From contig CM072863.1 of NCBI GenBank assembly GCA_036937835.1, positions 16,046,001 through 16,110,000 of the forward strand: 64,000 nucleotides of DNA, written 5' to 3'. This DNA comes from Pampus argenteus (lineage: Eukaryota > Chordata > Actinopteri > Scombriformes > Stromateidae). Shown piece by piece: positions 1-13,199 of this stretch; positions within the stretch are counted from its first letter, which is position 1, and every line of letters begins with the position of its first letter. The position numbers were made by a program, and so were the translations under genes. Under the pieces are notes generated by a model, which was not told the DNA's origin, made no database searches, and worked only from the letters and a program-made list of their open reading frames with translations.

Positions 1-2329
1 TCATGGCAACATTAAACACTGATTCTTTTTTTTTTTCGCCTCCCATGAATTTACATGAATTGTCATGCAGAATTTGAGTCCACCATCCCTCTTCCTGCAT
101 TGCTCTGTGTTTCTTTTCTCGTTTTCCTGACTGCAGAGAGTAACATTGCTCGTTGGAAATAATCTTTCTATAGAGGCTTTCACTAGTAATTATACTGGTG
201 TCTCAAAATTAATGCAGTAATGATTTATTGATGGTAAAATGCTACATCTAGCGCCTTTAATCAAAGGTAAAATCTAGCATATAAATAGAGCTTTCCTCAT
301 GGACGTGTAAGTGAATATCTGGTTGAAATGGAGTAGCAGATCAAAGTGATCATCACATGGTTTTGTTTCCCACCAAAATGCACTTCAAAATGAACTCCTG
401 TCTTACACTCACACATCTGTATTTCGCCTTGACACAGACAAATGGAACAATTTGGGACAGTAGAAAAAGTATTCCAAGTCGTCTTGCCTATTCACAGAAA
501 ACGATCCATCAGGCTCCCACCGACCTCTCTGCCTCTGCCTTGTCTGCAAATCACTTGAATCCTAATCCCAATTCCACCCACACGTCTCTCCTGACTTTAT
601 TGCTGCTTTCTCCTATGATGGAATGGCACATCACAGGCACACAACCCTGTAATCCTTCTACAAGGGCAGTCTGAATATAAGCTGAGGCTAACTGGTACCA
701 GTAGGTGTGACAAAAGGTTACTCTACAGTGTCTGTAGAGTCTACACTGATCATCCAGGTGACTCATTTGTTGAGATGAATAGATATACTCCTGACCAGGT
801 GACAGGTGTGGATTATTATGTGTTGAATAGAAAAACATTTTTTAAAAAAAAGGGTAATTTGTATCTATAGTCCCTGGACAGATGTTACAAAGTCACCCTA
901 AAAAACAGAATAGGAATATAAGATTTAAAATGACAAAGTTATTAAGAGCAATAATAAAAACATAAGGGAACATGAATGTGAGTAAAAAATATATCATACA
1001 GGACATTATACTACATTGTCAGGTACTACCGTAATTTAAAAAAACATGCAACACAAATACATAGAGAATATTAATGTTAATATTAATATAGACTAGATAA
1101 GACAATATTGGTCTGCATTATTAGACACTTATTGAAACATAAAAAACACAAGTATGCCTGGAAAATGTTTTAGTAATGTTTAGTGACTTCAATAATACAA
1201 CCCACTTTTAAAGCAGTGCTTGTAATTGTTACAAGTTGGAGCTGTGAGCCAGTGATCCATATATAGTTATAGTATATACAGTTTTATTGTTTTTAGTAGT
1301 TTTTATCTATTCATGGGATTTGTTGACAAGTGTAAAACTATCTACTGTGATTGCATTCTGTAGACATTACATTTACAGTAGCTCAAGGTTAATGTCACAC
1401 ATCCTTTGCTCCCTGCACCTCTTACACTTGTAGCTTCCAGCGTATTTCTGTATCTGTGAATCAGAAAACTGTCATGTGTACATATATCACATCACCCATC
1501 CTTGTAATGGTGTGAATAACTCCTTCATCTTAATAATGCATGCAAACATGGCTTCATCTGGTTTATTGGGTTATAGCTTAAGGCTAAGGCAGAGGTGATA
1601 CCTCACTCCTTACATTACATCTAATAAGATTTTAATTTAATGCTGATTTCTATCTCTAATTGATTTACATCTGTGAATCACAGTAAAGTGATAATTCATA
1701 GTTTTTCACATTTTTTCCAAGTTCTGTACGTGTGACATACCCGACAAAAGTTTTAACAGTAAACATCAGCAAGCGCGGCTTATCATAAGCGGCACAGTGT
1801 AAGGAAGAATGGGAATCACTCTTCTGTTTTCTAAGTGATGAAGGACTACGGGGTGATAAGAAGGAAGCAAACATTTCATGATGTGGTTTTTTTAATTAGT
1901 CGCCAGAGTCTTGAAAAAGCAAAAAAAGGCAAAGAAGGAAGAAATGGAGGGAGATGAGGTTGTTAATTCCACTGCTGTCTGCTTGCATTTGAGGACTCAT
2001 TAATCTGAGACAGGGCACACCCTGTTGTCTTGCTGAGCATCTTTTATAAAAACCAGCATTAGCACTTCTGCTGCACTGAGAAATTGTCAGTGATGTTTCA
2101 CGGGAGATGTGTGGCGAGAGTGAGAGAGGGAGAGCTGGATGCCTGTAGCATACTGAGCTTCTCTGTTGCTCTGCCCTAACACTCAGGGCCTTCTAGCCAT
2201 CAAGTGAATCTATAACACTTTTCCACACAAATAGTGTTGACTCTGGACTGTGACCTTCAAAGTTTAGTACAAATACCAATCAAGTGTGACCACTTCCACG
2301 TTAAACCTATTGTATTACAGTTAATTGAG
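1..2329. other. noncoding, AT-rich unique sequence
   Basis: No gene is supported. The open frames here (up to about 105 codons near 357-674, with an overlapping one on the other strand) have no recognisable domain and no splice context. The stretch contains AT-rich inverted words around 1070-1095 and short A/T runs near 838-852. No transposon signature was recognised. Confidence 0.7.
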
Positions 2330-2660
2330 TTATTGTTGGCAAAGATGAACGAGCTCGCTCAATTTGTTTTGCCATTAGCAGTGATGTGATATCGGGAATG
2401 ATTTAGGCATATTTTCTTTTCCCTCAATTAGAGTAATGTAATCTACATTTACAGAATACATCTCCATGTACTAAAAATATCCATTGTAATTGCAAGCCAG
2501 ACAATTAATTTAGCGCACAATAAGTCAATGGAAATTGAACAAAGGGTTATGTTTGTGTCATTAACTCACTGCAATTGGCAATTTATATGCTCTGTGTTGA
2601 GCTTGTGAACATCATCTACGCACGCATGCATATTCATTACCTTGGCCACTCAATCTTCAG
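2330..2660. promoter_or_regulatory. candidate conserved noncoding element
   Basis: Low-repetition block dense in homeodomain-like words (CAATTAAT at 2502-2509, TGTAATTG nearby) with a Sox/TCF-like AACAAAG at 2538-2544. This texture is typical of deeply conserved vertebrate enhancers. The call rests on texture alone; no alignment was possible, so the boundaries are approximate. Confidence 0.25.
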
Positions 2661-2787
2661 AGCTAGAAGTCTGAACAAAGGTGAATGAGAGGCTGAACCC
2701 TCTAACAATCCATCATTATGCCTGCCAGAGGTACTCTGGGAGGAGGTGTGGTTGCAGTAGTGTATTTATATGTGTGTGCACACATGT

Positions 2788-2791
<4 letters not shown>

Positions 2792-2818
<27 letters not shown>

Positions 2819-2819
2819 C
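2792..2819. repeat. (GT)n microsatellite
   Basis: Uninterrupted GT dinucleotide run of about 14 units, preceded by an interrupted tgtgtgtgcacaca segment. Likely length-polymorphic. Confidence 0.95.
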
Positions 2820-5800
2820 ATTTGTTGGCATGTGAGTAAGGCTGCAGAAGGTTTCTCCTCTCTCAATCCTCTCTTTACTCTACCTGAGGCATTGGCACCT
2901 CCTCTTCTCCTGGAGCCTTGTCAATATCACCTCAGCCACCTTCACTCAACCCAGAGGAGAGCACCACGCGGCTAGGGTCTGGGGCCCCCCTCTCCTTATA
3001 CTGCCATTAATCCACTCCTTCGGCAGACAGAATCCATCTCCCCTCAGCGCCTGTTTGACAGAGGGTAAAAACAGGGATGAGATAGCAGGGCGCGGATCAA
3101 TCCCTTCGATCCCCTTCTCCATCGCAGCAGTCATTCATCAGGCAGTGGTTGTTGTTGTTGATGTTGGTGTTGTTGTTTGGCCTGATATTGCCCCATGCCC
3201 AGTGACTGAAAAGGGGGCATCTGAATTATCATTAAGGAAAGGGATATACAAATGTGTTTGAGGAAGAAATGAAGTCGTATTAATATTTTTTCTTTCATGC
3301 TGAGGTATTTAGCGACTAATTTGATTATTTCTTAATCATTTTTCAAGCAAAACTAACAAACATAATCTGCATCAGGCTTCGCAGATGTTTAAGATTTGAT
3401 TTATCTTTCTTGGTCATTATTGCCATGTGATAGTAAATCGACAAAACAAATAATTTACAGATGCTACCTTGGATTCCAGGACACATATTACATATTTTTT
3501 GGCCTTTTGTCGAAAAAACAATTAAAATGTTTCTCTCTCTCATCTCATCACATGGCAGAATTTTAAAAAGGTGAACTGAAGTAAGAATAATCCCATAAAC
3601 AACCATTTACAAATGTCATTTAGCGTGTGATAGATCATCTGAAATGTGTGGGATTATCCAATAATGAGGTTAATCAATGATGAAAATCAGCATTTGTTGC
3701 AGCTCTACTGGCATTACTTCCACGGCATATTCTGCATTAAAATTACTCGTGGTTCCCCATACTGTATGACCATTTATCTTTGAATGGTTATCAGGCAGAT
3801 CTTTGATCATGCAAGGAGAAACATTCACTTTGATTTAGAAGTGAGGTTTTACTGTGTACGTGTTCGCAGTAACCTGTATGCTCTAATGTTCCTGTCCCTG
3901 TCACTATGCCCCTTGCCTTTAATGATACAGTGTCTGGGTGCAGTGCAGCTATTGCTGACAAGTTGGGATGGCAACTTTGATGTTTGTCCTTTGTGTGTCC
4001 TGAATAACACATTGCAGCTTTAAAGTGATTGTTGAAGGGTGGGGCAGCGGCTCTCCTCTAACCTGACTTCAAGGTAGATGAGAGAAACACTAAATAAAAT
4101 CAATAAAAAGCAATTGAATACATACTGTAGAAGGAATTGTGTGTTTTTATGAATCAGTTTATTTGTTTTCAAAGAATTGCTGTGTAAATATGATTTTATT
4201 CATTTTGGGAAGCACAAAATATCCTTGTTTTTTTTTCATACAAATTAGTCATCAAATGGCAGGGTTTGTTTTTAAAGGGTGAACTGAGATTTGAAAAAAA
4301 CAAAGCATTTCATAAACACAACAATTTGCAAAGTTCGAGGGATCTGATAGGTTGGAGTAGATCCTACTTTGTAGAGTGATTAATGTTTCTTGTTATTCAG
4401 AATTATACACAAGATGTTTCAGTGCTCCCTTGTTACATGTGGGGACATGTTGCTCAGATGTCTCATGAAACTTGGATGATGCAAACATACAAACAGAAAG
4501 GGTGGGTAAACAGAATAAATGCAGAAAAAGAATGAAAGATCAAGTCTGATTAAAAGCTTTGTGTTGCAACCTTTAGGGTGATCATTTCACCAAGAATACT
4601 GCAACATTTTAATGATCCCACGGACCATTTGGCCACAAAAAAACATCAGTCCTGCTGCGCATCTTCAAAAAGCAAGACGAAACAGCTGCAACCAAGGCAG
4701 GACCACACACACAATCCTGGATGACTAAAAAAGGCTGTGAACTCAAGACAGCAGCCTTGTTGGAGGGATGAAAGGAAGCGTTTGAAATGCACAAAACCAG
4801 CAGTCTACAAGTGAGTTCTGGTACTTTACTTTGGAGGGGAGTTAATGAAAGACATTAGTTTGCCCTTTACTCTCTGTCCCGATGAAACCATCAACATAGT
4901 GAAGAGGCTGCTCAGTATTTATATACTGGCCGAAGAAATACACAACAATTTGTTTGGCATTTCTCAAAAATTAAAAACTGTTGAGATTTAACTTTGAAGC
5001 TATTTAAAACTGTAATAGATTTGAGATTAACTACTAATGTGACATAGTGATTCACAATTTTCAGTTGTGCTTTTATGATTTTGCAGACACGTTTCGATGT
5101 TCCCGTTACAAGCTGCAGGTTCTGAGCTATACAATGTTTACATTTAGTTACACGCTGATTTCCAAAGAACAATATGAAGGTTAATGTGTAAATGAAACCA
5201 TATTTTTCTTTTTAACCCAGGAGGCTTATAGTTTTCCCTTGTGTCTTTCTGCTAAGCTAGGATAAATATGGATGATCTTGACATTGATCTTTTCATCTTG
5301 AGTATGGGTGAGATGGTCAACAAGTATATTTCCCAAAATGTTAGACTATTCCAGTATTTCAGGAAATATGGATTGTAGTCCATGCTCTGCATTCAGAGAC
5401 TCAAATACGAAGGATGCTTGGAGGAGTAAATGTCAAATTTGTGTACAACTTTGGCTACAGTCCAAAAGTAAAGGAGTGGTAATAATAGTGTTAGTAGTAA
5501 TAAAAGTAGTATAAGGCCTTGTAGAAATAGTAGTAGTGTTCCCTAATGACATAATTAATGATTACATTATATGTAAAAATAAATACTTGGTTGGTAAGTA
5601 GTAAGTTGATAACCAACTTTGAAATGACACATGGCCTGAACAAGAGGTAACCTGGAAGCAGCAGATGGAAATCTGCAATTGAAAAGAAATGTAAAGCCAA
5701 TGCTCACAGCTCATCTTTGGCTTGAGACATAGTGTGGTTGAAATGTTGTCAAATGCTTCCTTATAGACAGGACAGCCCCATATAGTTAGATGTATAGGGG

Positions 5801-8091
5801 TTATACATTCTTAACATCTCGTGAGTCCATCTTTTTTCCCTTACTCACGTTTATATTGGTACATTCAATCTCTGATCTGAGCAGTGAGCAGAACGATTGT
5901 GTTGTGTCTGAATTGTGATCTGACATTAATATTTGCCTGCACAGCTGAGATCACCAAATCTACTTTGGTCAGGTGACATGAAGAGCTTTGCTACTTATCT
6001 AGACCAAAATAAATGCATTTTCATTCACTAAATGAATAGAACACAAAGATAAATGTTGCTTTTTCTATTTTGGAAGGTGTTGCCAGCATTTTTTTTAGCA
6101 CCATATGGTCTTTGAGAGTGCTCACACTGAATGGTGTGCAGTGGGGTTTTTTTTGCAGTGTATCTACTTTATGCATGCTAAACCACTGGTGTCTGAGATG
6201 CCCTTCTGTGACTGAGTGTGCCATCATCACACCCCAGTGTGATGTGCAGGCTTTCACATTGTGCTCTGGATAAGGTGAGAAAACTGGGAAGTGCTATGAT
6301 GTGCTATATCAAGAGTGAGATCAGAGGGCTGTTTTGAGAAAGATGAGAGTACCGATGAAAGTGTTTCACTGTATTAGAATAAAAGTTCTGAATAAAATAG
6401 ATGGCAAAAAGAGTTTTGAATTTAAAATAGCAACACTGGGTGGTTTGACCTGTTTAGTTGAGAGCCAACAAAGAAGGAACAAAACAAAGAGAACTAAAGA
6501 TCAGAACACTGATCTGTAGTGCATCATACACTGGAGGCTAAATAGTAGTTAACATACGTTGGCAATGGACCTTTAAGAGTGTCATATCGCCCACTATTAG
6601 CGCTGTCGATTGAAGCTGGGAGTGCTGCGGGATTTGATTTAGCTCTTCAGTAACCCCACAGTGTTTTTGCCTGTCCTCTAGCAGGCAGATCATTATTTCA
6701 TTTAGGAACATAAAGCAAATATGTTACCATGTTTTTAATGACTGGAGCAGTCTTGTTTAAAAGGTGACAGACTTGTTGATGTCAGTGATAAAAAGTGTGA
6801 TTGCTTCAATAAATAGACACCACTAAACCGCAAGAAATGGAGTTGAATAATTAGACCAATAACTTTTGCTGGTTTCCCCTTCTCTCACTATACCATCTAT
6901 ATGCTAACCATGTCCCTGGGGGTCCCTCTCTTTCTGTTTAATTTCAGCTATCCCTTTTTAATCAATTCTCTTTTATCTCACAGCAGTTTCAATGCAGATA
7001 CATTCTATTTAATTTTGTTAATCAAGGGTACGTGTGTGTGAAGCATCAATTATTTGATGAAAAAAGGACCTGTAGAACCCATTCACACTGATTGAATAGT
7101 CTCTCACCCTGAGAAGATTATGTTTTCTTAAAGTAAGTGAATATGATGCTTGGTGCGTTTCATTGGCTCGTAAGGTCAAAGTCAAAAGAAACAGTCTTCC
7201 CTGTCAGGGAAATAGAAAGAGAGAGACAGATGAGGTTGGGGTACTACAGGGGACAGAAAATGAAAATACAAACAGCAAGGAAACAGAGAGAAAGAGCCTG
7301 GGATAAAATCAGCTAGTCGGTAGTTAGAGAGCAAAACAGAACAACATCTAACCTTGCTGTTTTCATGATGGGATACTGCGAGGACAGAAACATACACTGA
7401 GAGCGGTTTTGTAAATTGACTCACTAGAAACAAAAATAAATAAATAAATGTTCATATGCATACAGTGTCATATCATAGCTGAGAGCACACTTTGCAAATC
7501 CAAAGTATCTAATGTACCAACTGGAGTATCTTGTATACTATAGTGCCAAGAGAAATCCCCTATGACCCTTTTGGGTAAAGTATTTAGACTTCTTGTGACT
7601 GGGATGGAGGCACTGGCTTACATAAATACACTCTCAGGTTGCCCCTCAGTGGGCTTCGGGGCAAACCACCCACACTCATTTCAGTTCCTTCCAGTAATCA
7701 GCGCTGTCTCGTTTGACCCATTTAGTGTAACATTATGCTTACCCAGCTGGTATGATTTCAGCCTCCTTTGCCCTCCCCTGCTATTTCCTCCCAAGCAAAC
7801 TACCCAGATGAGAAATTTAAGGTACTGATGAACAGGCAGGCTGTTAATAAAGCTTTATATTAAGCCTTCAGAACATTAACCCTCCTCTACCTCACTGCTA
7901 TTCTTGTAATGAAAGTGCCAGAGCCTGAGAGGGTGTGCAATACAGCAGCAGCTGCAGCAGCAGGCTGCTTCTGATCTGTGTGACCCCCAGAGAGGGGTCC
8001 AGGGGCCTGGCTGCCTGTGGAGAATACAGATCAACCTCCTACATGTCCTGAACCCTGCCCTTTCCACTCATTACCTCTCACATTCACTTAC
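2820..8091. other. noncoding, mostly unique sequence
   Basis: No gene or clear transposon is seen. A GC-richer block lies at about 2870-3135 and is followed by an imperfect GTT trinucleotide run at about 3145-3180. An imperfect AGT/AAT-rich patch lies near 5477-5540. Short open frames occur on both strands but lack domain signatures and overlap one another. Confidence 0.65.
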
Positions 8092-8146
8092 CAAGGGGAG
8101 GTGGTGATGCCGAACAAACCCCCTCATTCGACACATTTGGTAACTC
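8092..8146 (-). other. possible short exon (low confidence)
   Basis: On the minus strand a pyrimidine-rich acceptor (ctttcacattctccttag) is followed by 55 bases open in one frame (ELPNVSNEGVCSASPPPL plus one leftover base). It ends at a strong donor, CTTG|GTAAGTG. A second frame is also open. No protein family is recognised. Short open segments between good splice words are expected by chance in 64 kb, so this is only a flag for RNA evidence. Confidence 0.12.
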
Positions 8147-9649
8147 CTAAGGAGAATGTGAAAGGTTGCTGATGCCCAGAGAAGACAATATAGCACTCTT
8201 ATGGCATGTAACTTTGCAACAGTGAGGCTTGTGTTTGGTTTTGTGTTTTTTTGTGTAATCAGCTCATTCAGCTGCTTGAGTCGGGAGGATTTCACTGTTA
8301 AAGTCTTTTAATATGAGAGTTAAACAGCAAAATAAACAGCTCTCCAGCATGTCAGCTGCTGTAGTTGCCTACAGGATGACTAATTCCATAGTCAATCAAA
8401 TTCATGGTTTGTTTTCATCATTTAGGAGATACGGTGCATCAACTTGATAAGAAATATCTTGTAGCACCCCAGTGAAAATCAATACCTCCACATGTCAACT
8501 AAGAATAACTATGAAAAGCAGTTTATTTACTCCTTAATTTGGACTAGTGTTTAGTGCTTTAGTTGTTTGCCTTTGTTCCAGATTTGTGAAATATTTTCTA
8601 CAGATATGTAGTGATCAGCTACACCATAAAATGCTGAATAAAGTGATAGAATTGAAAGTCAAGTCTTCACACTGGAGCTTCTAGTCAAGTCCTAAACAAG
8701 TCTTTATGAGCTCCTCACCAAATTCAATATCATATAAAAAAAAAATTCAGCTATGAAGTATTAGTAATGGTAATGTCAATGGACCTGATAATATAATAAT
8801 CTTAGGAAAATACGTAACATTTGTTACACTTTGGTACACAATCTATGATAACAACTGTCGTTTGGAATTGGTTAACATGCACAGCAATGTTTGTTAAGAG
8901 AATATTATTTCACTATCAAAGGCTCATCGGTTGTAGGCTTGAAAGGTGGCATTTAAAATCTGGCAGTTTTCTCCTCTCGAGAGGAGAATCTGTGGTCAGT
9001 ATGAATTCATGTCAGTTAGAAATGTAAAAAGTTGTCTCTAGAAAAAAAAACCCTACCCTGCAAGATAATCACTTTCTCTGCTCTTCAGCATTATGTTCCA
9101 ACCGTCATAGTTCTGCCAAAATATAGTGCATAAACCATTTCTGCTTGTTGTCACTAAGAAGCGTGCATGCTCCGAAGTGACAAATGTAAAGGGTTTGTTT
9201 TAATACAACAGTTTTTTAACTTGGATCTTGTGGAAGGTATGATGTAATTCAAGTCAACTCTTTAGCACAGGCCAAGAAAACTCATGTAATTGATAAAGAA
9301 AATAATCAGTTGCAGTCTTAGTTGCAAGTCTTTTTTATTTTGTCGTGTGAAAAGTCATATGCAATATGAGTCTTGCTTGATTATGTCATATGACTGGAGC
9401 CTGTACCTGTGCTAAAAGTACAAAATACGGATGAATAGAAGATTCTTGTGACACCAAAGACAATGGTATCCATTTAGAAACATTATTTGTCCTAACTGCA
9501 GCAAGTTTTGTTTCTCACTAGAAAAGACATAGTATTGCATTGCAGATTAAATGTTGATCAGAGCATTATCGTGAATGTATCAGGTTGAAAAATGACTCTG
9601 CGTTCCTGATTTATAGGAAATGTGCTAAAGTACAGTAGCATAACACCTG
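8147..9649. other. noncoding unique sequence
   Basis: AT-rich with A runs near 8735 and 9040. Apart from the perfect palindrome at 8969-8988, listed separately, nothing is recognised. Confidence 0.65.
8969..8988. repeat. 20 bp perfect palindrome
   Basis: The sequence ttctcctctcgagaggagaa equals its own reverse complement. It is centred on CTCGAG and its left arm is all pyrimidine. It could extrude as a small cruciform or bind a dimeric factor; no function is known from the sequence. Confidence 0.95.
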
Positions 9650-9960
9650 CAGAGGTGGATTTACTCCGCATTCAGGTTGTCCAGCTGTGCAATCTCAAAC
9701 AAAGCCCACTTCATCATAATGGAGCTCTGTCACAGTGGATTGAAGACCCTCGTAATGAATAATTATAGCATGGGGAAGGAACATGGCAGAATACAAAACA
9801 AAGAGCGAGTGAGAAGGGGAGACAACTGTCGAGAAAACAGGTGTGTGCCATGAATTATACATCTGGAGAAATGCCGGCAAACTTCAGATGAATTCATTTC
9901 AGATCGTCTTATGCTCGCTTATTTTTGCCGTCACAAACTGCTTCTTGTTCAGTCGATGGA
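9650..9960. promoter_or_regulatory. candidate conserved noncoding element
   Basis: Balanced-composition, non-repetitive block with several homeobox-like words (taatgaataatta near 9755-9770, gaattat near 9852) and an aaacaaag word. It resembles vertebrate enhancer sequence. The basis is texture only. Confidence 0.22.
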
Positions 9961-12039
9961 ACCTCGACACGTAAAGGTAAACAAGGGCGAAAATATATAA
10001 TCTGGTGGTCTTCTTTTAGCATTGTGGCACAGATTTAGATTCAAGTTAGTGATCTACCTTTTGGTGTATTTTGTTAATTATGCTACACAGAGAATAATTA
10101 GAGAGGACACATGAACTGAATGCACATGCTCCTCTACTCGTGCAAAAACATTCTCTGTTAATTATACATAGACACAGGCCACAAGCACGCCTACACACGC
10201 GCTGCCTCTCTCTGGTGTCCTTGCTCGAAGCTGTGCACCCTGTGCTGTGGGTCACAGAGGTGGGGGCAACAAGCCGTGAAGCTGGGACTTCCAGCTCAAC
10301 AGTTCTTCTGGCCCTTGACATCCCCCTGTGGCCTGATAATAAACCAACTACTCGCAGACCAAAGGGCACCTGAGCCAACTTATAAAGAATGATGACCCAA
10401 CACAGCTTTCTGTCGCAATGTCCAACTAAAAAAACGCCAGATTAAATTCCTCAAATGACTGAACACAGCACTGATGCCAAGATGGCCCTCTGGCTATGTG
10501 GCATCGCTTGTTACTTTCAATGGCACTGCCTTTTTTCGATGTCTACTACAGGCAGATGGTTTGCAGGCACATTAGACAGACTATTGTGAAAATAATTAAG
10601 AATAACATGATATGACAATCATACTTGCAACACCACCTCTGCTCCCCACAACAGCAGAACAGCAGAAACACGTGACTGTTTATGCAGTCACGTGTTTCAA
10701 GAATAAGTGATTTCCTCAACTTCCCCTACACATCTGTCTGTTTTATAAGTTATAAAACATGTAAATATATTAAATAACGGGGATATTTTCATGACATTAT
10801 AGTGGACAAAAATGAATTCGATGAATGATTAAAATTGAAGGCTTCTACAAAGAGATTTATATCCACCAAGGCTACATGTTTTCAGTTGTATCAGGACACC
10901 TCAAATGGCTTGCTGTTCTGAACAGGAATGATCACTTTTTAAAAAAAGAAATGTGACACTCACAAAAAGAAGATGATGTGTTTAGGACAAATACCTTTAC
11001 TAAAGCCCAACTGAAACATCAGCATGGCCGATATTATTGAGGAAACTAAGTAACTAAAGTAAGAAGAAATAGCAGTACAGTAGTCCCAAAGATTTTAGGC
11101 ATTATTGTTTGTCCTCCACAGAGCACTGACAGGTTTAGATTTCAACTGTAAAATATGATGACAATTCTTAATGCAAAATCATATCAATAATAAGGGATCC
11201 TTACTGACTAGGCTAGCTCGGCTACATTAACTGTTAACATGCAACCATGTAAATCTTGAAATTATCAAACATTTTCACTCAACCATTACAGAAAACAAGA
11301 TAACAATGCTGTTTATGTTGTTCTTGTTTTTTTTGTAACACTTCAAATTGCAGCAGTGAAAAATATCCTTAAATGCAAATATACAAGTCCTTGGTACTCT
11401 TGAAGCTTGTGATAATAATTGCATCAACATAACATTAATTCAACTTGTCGGTTATAAATTCTGATGTTTGCAAGCGTACTGTTTAATATATATATATATT
11501 TTACAATTAGACATTTATTTGAGGATGACAGCAATGCAAAGTGACATAAAATGAAATGTGACAAGCAGATGTGTCCACTGCATAAGACAATCCCCAGAAG
11601 ACAGCTGTGTGTGGGCGTGCAATGACTCATATTTCTTATTTCTGCAGCCAGGGATACCTGCATAGAATAAGGTGAGGCATAATGTCAACAGTGTCAGTAA
11701 TTGGTTGCCTTTCAGTTGTTCTTAGGTGATGATTTAAATATGATCATCCATTCACAATCCAGAGTGAAATCCCTGTAATAACATAGGGGTTTTCAGGATA
11801 GAGTTCTTTAATCCCCTGTATTGTTGAATTGTGCAAGAACTTCAAGATTGCTGTATGTATATGTGTGTATTCATGCACATATGCACCCTCAAAAGGATGT
11901 TATGTTGTGTGAGGCTGTCCCCTGCTTTATTCTGCCATCCTCTGCCCGTCCTTGACAGATCGCATGGATATTGGCTGCCTACTTAAGAAATAACACCTCC
12001 CATCAAGTTGATAGAGGAGCTCTGAGGAGCCAGCTTTTC
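9961..12039. other. noncoding unique sequence with a GC-rich island
   Basis: Mostly AT-rich unique sequence. The exception is about 10140-10378, which is visibly GC-richer than its surroundings and open in frames on both strands, a by-product of few stops in GC-rich DNA. A short AT-dinucleotide run lies at 11484-11500. No transposon was recognised. Confidence 0.6.
10665..10698. repeat. perfect 14 bp hairpin carrying two E-boxes
   Basis: Two 14-base arms (gaaacacgtgactg and its exact reverse complement) flank the 6-base loop tttatg. Each arm contains the palindromic E-box CACGTG in the GTCACGTG context preferred by USF/MITF/TFE-type bHLH-zip factors, and the two face each other. As DNA it is a paired E-box site; if transcribed it would form a very stable short stem. 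Confidence 0.95.
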
Positions 12040-12270
12040 TTCCTCTCTCTCTCTGGGATGTTTACATCCAATCCGCCAGATCGCCGTCTCAGCAATGATC
12101 ATGTATTCAGGGGGGATTTGGGGGGGGTGAAGGGAGATGGGATGTAAGTGCTCCTACGGGAAATAAGGGTCACCTCTTTAATCTCCGATGCGGGAGATCT
12201 CTCCAGCCTGTGTATAAGATGTGAGTGTGTTGTTATTCCGCATATTGTAAATCCCACCTGCCAGCTGTTT
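12040..12270. promoter_or_regulatory. candidate conserved element with a G-rich core
   Basis: GC-richer unique block just after a CT-rich run (tcctctctctctctgg). It contains the G-quadruplex motif listed separately and TGATCATG/TTACATCC-type words. The regulatory reading is inferred from texture. Confidence 0.22.
12110..12141 (+). other. G-quadruplex-forming motif
   Basis: Four G tracts (6, 8, 3 and 3 Gs) are separated by three 4-base spacers (ATTT, TGAA, AGAT). This satisfies the usual G3+ N1-7 quadruplex pattern on the plus strand. Confidence 0.8.
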
Positions 12271-13199
12271 GGTGTATACATTACACATGTGTTGTCGGTA
12301 ATCTTACTGTTAGTATTGGTTCTCCTGTTGATGGAATAATAACAGAGGTCACAGACTGTTGGTGAGTGATGCAGGCCTTGTTGATTATCTTGTGGATTAT
12401 TGGATGCTGTATGAGAGGTTCACTGTGGACTTGAATAATAGAACTTGATGCTGACATTTAATTGTCCTGAATGTATTTGTTCAAGAAACTGAGACTTTTG
12501 ATCTGATGTGTGCAAAGTAGCATCAGACTCAATAATAGACTGTCTAATGATTAACACTAATGTAGTAGGCAATGTCATTTTACCTGTTTTATTCCACTTG
12601 TTCAAAATGAAAAAAACATTTTTCTGTATGTTAAAAGAGTACACAGGTAGTAATCTGACACTTCCATGCCACTGCAAAATGAGAAAGCAGGATGTGGCAA
12701 ATTGATGACAAAACGTCTGGATATCATGGTTAACAATATTGATATTTGATGATAAATAAACCTTAACCATACCTAAGCTGGTGTAGTTGCCATAACTCAC
12801 AACGAGGAAAATCACATTAACACATCTCAACAATTTTACAACATTATTTAACACGTTATATTAAGGATCCCTACAGGCATGACTAACAGAACATCGAGCA
12901 ATTCAACAACTCACACAGACGCGGCTCTACGTCTCCTGTCCGAGTTCAGAAGAGGAGCACAGTCAAACTAGTCAATAATGAAACATGCTCACATTCAGAA
13001 AATGAAACTTAAAGGTAAATACTGTCAGAATTACACATAAGCATAAATCAACACAAACGAGCGATCAGTTATGATTTGTTACACTTGGGGGGTACAGTAG
13101 GGATCCCTAAAATAGCCCTAGCACCCCTAGGAAATGTATAAATAATGTATGATTTAAAAAATAAAATGTTATAAGTGTTTAGCCTAAAAAAAACAAAAC
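12271..13199. other. noncoding sequence with spurious open frames
   Basis: A 144-codon minus-strand frame (12420-12854) covers part of this stretch but is AT-rich, uses a non-ATG start and shows no domain. A 31-codon plus-strand ATG frame at 12879-12971 has coding-like composition (it contains THTDAALRLLSEF) but no supporting splice sites. Nothing here is assigned to a family. Confidence 0.55.

Noticed and set aside
6558..6580. ggacctttaagag as a TTAA-element end
   Set aside because: Only about 10 bases match and nothing of the element body is present on either side.
10046..10378. Opposed frames of 110 and 77 codons in a GC-rich patch
   Set aside because: Both strands are open because GC-rich DNA has few stops; no domain in either and no complete splice-site pair.
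12420..12854. 144-codon minus-strand open frame
   Set aside because: Non-ATG start, AT-rich codon use, no domain, no splice sites; a plus-strand frame overlaps it.
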